DNA from: an uncultured Pelagibacteraceae bacterium
GTDB lineage: Bacteria; Pseudomonadota; Alphaproteobacteria; Pelagibacterales; Pelagibacteraceae
Direction of reading: 5' to 3'
Assembly (NCBI GenBank): GCA_902539445.1
Contig: CACBIY010000001.1
Span: 62,001 to 126,000, forward strand
Length of the DNA: 64,000 bases
The notes under the pieces are model-generated. The model saw only the letters and a list, made by a program, of their open reading frames with translations. It searched no databases and had not been told where the DNA came from. Below, piece after piece: positions 59,210-64,000 of this stretch (position 1 is the stretch's first letter; the number at the start of each line of letters is the position of its first letter). The position numbers and the translations under genes are program-made.

Positions 59210-59237
59210 TATATATAAACCCGACTAAAATAGTCAA
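59210..59237 (-). promoter_or_regulatory. suf operon promoter with overlapping palindromic operator
   Basis: Read on the minus strand, TTGACT (59232-59237) and TATATA (59210-59215) are separated by 16 bases, a near-consensus sigma-70 promoter. GACTATTTTAGTC (59223-59235, arms of 5 bp with a 3-base spacer) overlaps the -35. This layout fits autorepression by the Rrf2 protein encoded first in the operon, 22 bases downstream. Confidence 0.7.
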
Positions 59238-59323
59238 GTATCTGACAGAAAAAAACACTAACATTTTGTCACGTACATGTGTTAAACGTAATTTTTTTTT
59301 GAGAATAATTATCAATATCAATT

Positions 59324-59980
59324 ATGGATAATAAAATTTTAGAAATTTTCATACCTGGTCCTGCAGGGAGACTCGAGGCAAAATATTTTAAAAGTAAAAA
59401 AAGTACTTCACCTATTGCTTTAGTATTACAACCCCATCCTCAATATGGAGGAACAATGAATAATAAAGTTGTTGTAGAAACTTTTCATGCTTTTATGGAT
59501 AATGATTTTTCTGTATGTCGAGTTAACTTTAGAGGTGTTGGTAAAAGTGACGGAGAATTTGATAATGGACAAGGAGAGCTAGCAGATGCTGCAGCTGCAC
59601 TAGATTGGTTAGAAAGAGAAAATTTTGACAATTCACAATGTTGGGTATCAGGATTTTCTTTTGGTTCTTTAATTGCAATGCAGTTGTTAATGAGAAGACC
59701 TGAGATAAATAGATTTATTGCAATTTCACCACAGCCAAATGTTTATGATTTTTCGTTTTTATCACCTTGTCCATCATCTGGATTAATGGTTTATGGAAAA
59801 AAAGATGAATTAGTGCCTTTTGAATTTATTAAAGATTTAGATAATAAACTTAGCGCACAAAAAGGAATAAAAGTAGAATTTCAAACTATATCTGAAGCAA
59901 ATCATTTTTTTACAAAAAGTGAGCCTGAATTAAATAAATGTTTGAATAAGTATATTAAAAAAGAAACTGCGCTTTATTAA
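59324..59980 (+). CDS. Alpha/beta hydrolase
   Basis: A 218-residue alpha/beta hydrolase of the small 'dienelactone-hydrolase-like/KANL3-Tex30' type: LVLQPHPQYGGTMNNKVV (oxyanion region), CRVNFRGVGKSDGEFDNG, nucleophile elbow GFSFGSLIA (Ser110 region), acid in MVYGKKDELVP and His in EANHFF. No signal peptide or lid domain. Substrate unknown. It is divergent from the suf operon (136 bases) and overlaps the convergent anmK by 4 bases (TTAA). Confidence 0.8.
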   Translation: MDNKILEIFIPGPAGRLEAKYFKSKKSTSPIALVLQPHPQYGGTMNNKVVVETFHAFMDNDFSVCRVNFRGVGKSDGEFDNGQGELADAAAALDWLERENFDNSQCWVSGFSFGSLIAMQLLMRRPEINRFIAISPQPNVYDFSFLSPCPSSGLMVYGKKDELVPFEFIKDLDNKLSAQKGIKVEFQTISEANHFFTKSEPELNKCLNKYIKKETALY

Positions 59981-61122
59981 AAGTTTTGTAAAATATCACC
60001 ACCTGAAATAGCTGTTTTACTTCTTGTAGTACTTGGAAATGAGATTGGTAATTTTAAATATGATCTTATAGCTAGATAGGCAAAGGCTTGGGACTCGATA
60101 AAATTACCATCAAAATTATAATCATCTATATCTTTTATATTTATATTCTTGTTTACCAAATAATTTTCAATCGATTGCATCAAAGATTTATTTTTTCTCC
60201 CTCCTCCACAAATTATATAATGATATGGATTAATGCTATTTTGTTTATTAATTTTTCTCAAACCGTCAGCAATTAAATATGCAGTAAATTTTGTTAAAGT
60301 CGCACACCCGTCCTCAAATGACAAACCTTTTACAAATGATGTATCGAAATCTTTTACATCCAAAGAAGTTTCGTAAGATTTAAATTCAAAGTTATCTATT
60401 GCTTGATTTAAAATTAGATCATCAACTTTTCCAATATTTGCATAATTTCCATCTTTATCAAATTTTAAATCTTTATTATTTCTTACCCAATCATCTATCA
60501 AACAATTTCCTGGGCCCACATCATAAGCAAAAAATTTTATTGAATTATTTATATCTTCTTTGATTTGAGTGATATTTGTAATTCCTCCGATATTAATTAT
60601 GTTTATTGGTAATTTAAGTTTAAAATTTTTTTGGATAATTTTTGAAATCAAATTATGAAATATTGGTGTAAGTGGAGCCCCTTGACCTCCATGATTTAAA
60701 TCATTTTGTCTAAAATTGTTGATTACAATTTTTTTAAATAAACTAGATAAAAGTCTTCCATCTCCTAACTGTTTTGAAATTTGAATTTTTGGATTATGGA
60801 AGACTGTTTGGCCATGAAAACCTATTAAATCAATATCTTCATTAATCTCTCCAATCACTTGATTTATTAAGTGGCTGTTGAATAATGTAAATTTTTTTTC
60901 TACTTCATTGATCTCTATAGAATGAGTTTTTAAGTCTGTAAAATTGCTAATTTTATCTCTTAAACTAATTAATTGCTTGTAAAGTCCATCATCAAACTCT
61001 TTATAAGTATCATAAATACTGGAAAATTGATCGTAACCATCAGATTTTATTACAGACAAATCCACTCCATCCATTGATGTACCGCTCATCAAACCTATTG
61101 AGGTAAATATCTTTTGTTTCAT
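59977..61122 (-). CDS. anmK: Anhydro-N-acetylmuramic acid kinase
   Basis: A 381-residue AnmK: GLMSGTSMDGVDLSVIKSDG (N-terminal signature), IGFHGQTVFHNP, VVINNFRQNDLNHGGQGAPLTPIFHNLI, INIGGITNITQI, DVGPGNCLIDDWVR and ICGGGRKNKSLMQSI. It phosphorylates anhydroMurNAc from peptidoglycan recycling to MurNAc-6-phosphate. It lies back-to-back with tyrS, an arrangement common in Alphaproteobacteria and Gammaproteobacteria, with only 47 bases between the divergent start codons. Confidence 0.95.
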   Translation of the reverse strand: MKQKIFTSIGLMSGTSMDGVDLSVIKSDGYDQFSSIYDTYKEFDDGLYKQLISLRDKISNFTDLKTHSIEINEVEKKFTLFNSHLINQVIGEINEDIDLIGFHGQTVFHNPKIQISKQLGDGRLLSSLFKKIVINNFRQNDLNHGGQGAPLTPIFHNLISKIIQKNFKLKLPINIINIGGITNITQIKEDINNSIKFFAYDVGPGNCLIDDWVRNNKDLKFDKDGNYANIGKVDDLILNQAIDNFEFKSYETSLDVKDFDTSFVKGLSFEDGCATLTKFTAYLIADGLRKINKQNSINPYHYIICGGGRKNKSLMQSIENYLVNKNINIKDIDDYNFDGNFIESQAFAYLAIRSYLKLPISFPSTTRSKTAISGGDILQNF

Positions 61123-61169
61123 TATTATTTTTTTTTAACAAAATTTGTATATTGTAGAATTATACGCTT

Positions 61170-62399
61170 ATGAATAAATTTTTAAAAGAATTTAAAGACA
61201 GAGGCTACTTTTATCAATGTACTGATGAAAATGAGTTATCTTCATTATTGGATAAAAAAAAGATTAAAGCCTACATTGGTTTTGATTGTACAGCTGAAAG
61301 TTTACATGTTGGCAGTCTCCTACAAATTATGTGTTTACGAATGCTCCAGAAACATGGACACCAACCAATTGTATTATTAGGTGGAGGAACCACAAGAATT
61401 GGAGACCCTTCCGGCAAAGATAAAACAAGAAAAATTTTAAGTGAAGATGAAATTGAAAAAAATTCTAAAAATATTGAGAGAATTTTAAAAAAATTTTTAG
61501 ATACAAGTGATAAAAATATTAAACCAATATTCGTAAATAACTATGATTGGCTCAAAGGTTTAAATTACATCTCTTTTTTGAGAGATATTGGAAAACATTT
61601 TACAATAAATAAAATGTTAACGTTTGAAAGTGTAAAAACAAGGTTGGATAGAGAACAATCTCTGAGTTACATGGAATTTAATTATATGATTTTACAAGCT
61701 TACGATTTTTTAGAACTTAATAAAAAAGAAAATTGTGCATTGCAAATCGGTGGATCTGATCAATGGGGTAATATTATTAATGGCGTAGATTTGATTAAAA
61801 GACATTCTAATCAACAAACATATGGTTTAACTACTCCTTTAATCACATTAGCGACAGGTGCTAAAATGGGAAAAACTGAAAATGGAGCAATATGGTTGGA
61901 TGAAAAATTTTTGTCACCATACGATTATTGGCAATTTTGGAGAAATATAGATGATAGAGATGTGTCGAAATTCATGAAATTTTTCACAGATTTAAGTATT
62001 GATGAAATAGAGAAAATTAAAGAAAAAAATATTAATGAACAAAAAATTGTTTTAGCAAATCAAACCACTTCTATGCTTCATGGTGAACAAGAAGCGAAAA
62101 AAAGTGAAGAAACAGCAAAAAAAACTTTTTCGGAAAATTCAATGGGTTCTGCATTACCTTCTGTTTCAATTAAAAAAGATCAATTGAATGATAAGTTAAG
62201 TATTGTTGATTTAATAATTCTTTCCAAGTTAGAAAAATCTAAAAGTGAGATAAGAAGATTGATTAAAGGTAGTGGTGTTAGAATTAACAATCAAATTATT
62301 AATGATGAGAAACTAATAATCAGTGAAAAATTATTTGAAGATAATACAATTAAACTCTCCTTGGGTAAGAAAAGACATATCAAAGTTGAAATAAACTAA
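61170..62399 (+). CDS. tyrS: Tyrosyl-tRNA synthetase
   Basis: A 409-residue class I synthetase: AYIGFDCTAESLHVGSLLQIMCLR holds the HIGH-type motif (HVGS), YMILQAYDFLEL and LQIGGSDQWGNIINGVDLI bind tyrosine, and GAKMGKTENGAIWLD is the KMSKS loop as KMGKT. The C-terminal S4 domain (about 345-409, SKLEKSKSEIRRLIKGSGVRINNQ) binds tRNA. It joins the neighbouring AsmA-like gene tail to tail with a 4-base CTAA overlap. Confidence 0.96.
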   Translation: MNKFLKEFKDRGYFYQCTDENELSSLLDKKKIKAYIGFDCTAESLHVGSLLQIMCLRMLQKHGHQPIVLLGGGTTRIGDPSGKDKTRKILSEDEIEKNSKNIERILKKFLDTSDKNIKPIFVNNYDWLKGLNYISFLRDIGKHFTINKMLTFESVKTRLDREQSLSYMEFNYMILQAYDFLELNKKENCALQIGGSDQWGNIINGVDLIKRHSNQQTYGLTTPLITLATGAKMGKTENGAIWLDEKFLSPYDYWQFWRNIDDRDVSKFMKFFTDLSIDEIEKIKEKNINEQKIVLANQTTSMLHGEQEAKKSEETAKKTFSENSMGSALPSVSIKKDQLNDKLSIVDLIILSKLEKSKSEIRRLIKGSGVRINNQIINDEKLIISEKLFEDNTIKLSLGKKRHIKVEIN

Positions 62400-64000
62400 T
62401 TTTTTTTTATTTTTTCAAGAGTTCTTGTAATGAATCTTGGTGTAAGAGTTTTCACAGGGTTTACAGTTGTTTTTAATTTGTTTGGGGGACCTTTTATCTT
62501 AAAACTCACACCAAAAACACCTTCTCCAACTTTTTTTCCTACTAGAATATCTCCAAGAAGAGGAATTGAGGATATAGTTCTATTAATTGTTGTTGCTGGA
62601 ACCATAGTTCCTCTTAGACTAATCAAATCATCACTTTCAATATATCCTTCCATCAATAAAGAAATAGCGGGACCGATGGCATATAACTCTTCTATTCTCA
62701 TAAAATCATTCTTATTGGAAAATTTCATTTCAAAATCTGTAAATCTTATTCCCTCGCCAGTTAATAAGTCAGCGATACCTTGAAGAGATGCTAATGTTAA
62801 CAATTTTGCTAAAGCTGGTACTTCTTGTACTTTAAAATTATCAATTATTAATTTTGAATTAGAAACATCGTTTTGTTTAATAGAATAAAAATCTAAGTTA
62901 CCTTCCTCAAAACCTTTAATAAATTTGTACCTATTGACAAAAGGCTTAGCTAAATCAGAATAAAGAGTTGTAACTTTCTCATTTGAAGTAGATCTAATAG
63001 TTAAATTAATCCTCTGATTATCGGAAAAATCTCCAGCTAAATTGGCATCAGTTACTTCATTATTGTTGAATGTTAAATATCCACCTAAATCTTCTATTGG
63101 ATGATCTTTGTCAAGAAATGCCTCTTCTATATTTATATTTAGTTTAAAATTTTTAGAAAAAATTTTTTTGCTCTTCGGATTTTTATCATCTTTCAATAAA
63201 TCATCTATAATTTTTCTGGCATTAAAACTATTAGATTTTAATAAATAATCTTTATCTCTTTTTTTGATTGATAAATCATTTTTTAATAAGTCATTATCAA
63301 AATAACTTAAATCTACATCACTAATAGATTTAATTTTATATTTCTTCGATAATAATAAGTTTTGAATTTCAAATTTATTATTTTTTTCTTTTATTGAGAT
63401 ATTCCTAAAATTAATTTCATTTGATAAAAGATTTTTAACTCCAAGAATAACTATTTTTAATTTATTATCTTGATTTTTTTCATAATTCAAAAAATTCAGA
63501 TGAAATGGGTTTTTCTTGATTTCTAATGAAGTATCAAATTTTAAGTTTTTTTTTGATTTAGAAAAATTATACTTAATATTATCTTTTTCTTTTTGGATTA
63601 AAATATTTCCATTACCGATGATACTTAGTAAATTTTCTTTATATTCAATTTGTATTTGGTGATCTGACAACTCAATTATGTCTTTTAATTCTGGAAAAAA
63701 CTCTTTCAAATTTTTTGAACTTACAACTTTGGAATTTTTTAAATTCACTAAGGAGTCAATCTTAAAATCATCTATCTTGTATTTATTATTAATTTTAAAT
63801 GAAAAAGTATTAGATAAATCAAACTCGGCTGATTTGATTTTTAGATTATAAAAATCGATATTTAATAATTGATTAATCTTTTTATTATCTAAAACTAAAT
63901 TTTTACTATTATTTTTGCCTGAAACTAAAAATTTATTTTTTTGTTTTTTGATATTTAATTCTGGAAAGGTCAAATCATTATTATCATATGATAAATTTAT
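62396..64000 (-). CDS. AsmA-like/DUF3971 inner-membrane-associated protein, C-terminal part
   Basis: The frame is open to the right edge, so the N-terminus lies outside; about 534 residues are visible. They are beta-rich with many repeated strand patterns, and end with the AsmA-like C-terminal region: DNFKVQEVPALAKLLTLASLQGIADLLTGEGIRFTDFEMKFS, SLRGTMVPATTINRTISSIPLLGDILVGKKVGEGVFGVSFKIKGP. YhdP/TamB/AsmA-type proteins bridge inner and outer membranes for lipid transport. An apparent TTG at 63973 is an arbitrary frame limit, not a start. Transcribed toward tyrS with a CTAA stop overlap. Confidence 0.82.
   Translation of the reverse strand: MNLSYDNNDLTFPELNIKKQKNKFLVSGKNNSKNLVLDNKKINQLLNIDFYNLKIKSAEFDLSNTFSFKINNKYKIDDFKIDSLVNLKNSKVVSSKNLKEFFPELKDIIELSDHQIQIEYKENLLSIIGNGNILIQKEKDNIKYNFSKSKKNLKFDTSLEIKKNPFHLNFLNYEKNQDNKLKIVILGVKNLLSNEINFRNISIKEKNNKFEIQNLLLSKKYKIKSISDVDLSYFDNDLLKNDLSIKKRDKDYLLKSNSFNARKIIDDLLKDDKNPKSKKIFSKNFKLNINIEEAFLDKDHPIEDLGGYLTFNNNEVTDANLAGDFSDNQRINLTIRSTSNEKVTTLYSDLAKPFVNRYKFIKGFEEGNLDFYSIKQNDVSNSKLIIDNFKVQEVPALAKLLTLASLQGIADLLTGEGIRFTDFEMKFSNKNDFMRIEELYAIGPAISLLMEGYIESDDLISLRGTMVPATTINRTISSIPLLGDILVGKKVGEGVFGVSFKIKGPPNKLKTTVNPVKTLTPRFITRTLEKIKKN

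Noticed and set aside
1-64000. CRISPR arrays, insertion sequences, prophage or integrase genes
   Set aside because: No spaced direct repeats, transposase or integrase motifs were found on either strand. Poly-A/T and short tandem runs reflect AT-rich composition.

Overview
The window looks like a stretch of a SAR11-clade alphaproteobacterium (Pelagibacterales, 'Candidatus Pelagibacter'-like). I infer this from the very AT-rich DNA, the Lys/Asn/Ile-rich proteins, almost no intergenic space, many 1-4 base gene overlaps, and a typical SAR11 gene set: taurine uptake and transamination, betaine-homocysteine methyltransferase behind SAM-riboswitch-like leaders, dimethylglycine-dehydrogenase-like oxidoreductase and a SUF-only Fe-S system. 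No phage, insertion sequence, CRISPR array or rRNA is visible. One tRNA (Met, CAT) is present. No gene-free stretch exceeds 300 bases.

Layout. 1-4.7 kb: end of a 3-hydroxyisobutyrate-dehydrogenase-type gene, a PNPOx-like protein, a SemiSWEET, a gamma-carbonic anhydrase, a redoxin, two glycosyltransferases and a DUF6165-like protein. 4.7-8.1 kb: a creatinase-like M24 protein facing a polar amino acid ABC transporter (two permeases and a binding protein, no ATPase). 8.1-11.8 kb: an AdoMet decarboxylase-spermidine synthase fusion followed by mtnP, mtnA and a class II aldolase, a compact unit that makes spermidine and disposes of its by-product methylthioadenosine. 11.8-18.2 kb: a cell-surface glycan region (GT39, two GT2s, an SDR, rmlB, rmlA) with apt embedded. 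18.2-20.9 kb: tRNA-Met, two paralogous small membrane proteins, a protein with two winged-helix motifs and a BASS-family transporter.

20.9-33 kb is an organosulfonate / methylated-amine island. An aminotransferase (Tpa-like), alanine dehydrogenase and DMGDH-like protein run leftward. tauABC, a sulfolactate-dehydrogenase-like enzyme, a phosphotransacetylase and an HpsN-like (HisD-fold) dehydrogenase run rightward. Together they suggest routes from taurine and 2,3-dihydroxypropane-1-sulfonate (DHPS) toward acetyl phosphate and acetyl-CoA. The central sulfoacetaldehyde acetyltransferase (Xsc) is not in the window.

33-40 kb: MsrB, LysE-type exporter, VOC protein, cysE-cysK, then an eleven-gene run (36.3-40.1 kb) of very small proteins. 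These include an exported protein, four likely alpha/beta-barrel-type proteins, an NTF2-like protein, a TPR protein, a DUF2798 protein and a pair of SMR-like proteins that both lack the family's essential glutamate. This run is the best candidate here for an undescribed system. 40-49 kb: HisN-like phosphatase, a gamma-butyrobetaine-hydroxylase-like dioxygenase, flavodoxin-fold reductase, CcdA, FAH-family protein, two aldehyde dehydrogenases (one with a 65-residue Lys/Arg-rich N-terminus and a DUF779 partner), GYD protein and thioesterase. 48.8-52.8 kb: SAM-riboswitch-like leader with bhmT, DMT transporter, YbaK and glnA. 52.8-59.2 kb: a small basic protein and the suf operon led by an Rrf2 regulator. 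59.3-64 kb: alpha/beta hydrolase, anmK, tyrS and the C-terminal part of an AsmA-like protein.

Nine of fourteen convergent protein-gene pairs share exactly four bases in which the two stop codons overlap (TTAA, TTAG or CTAA), an unusually regular sign of genome streamlining.
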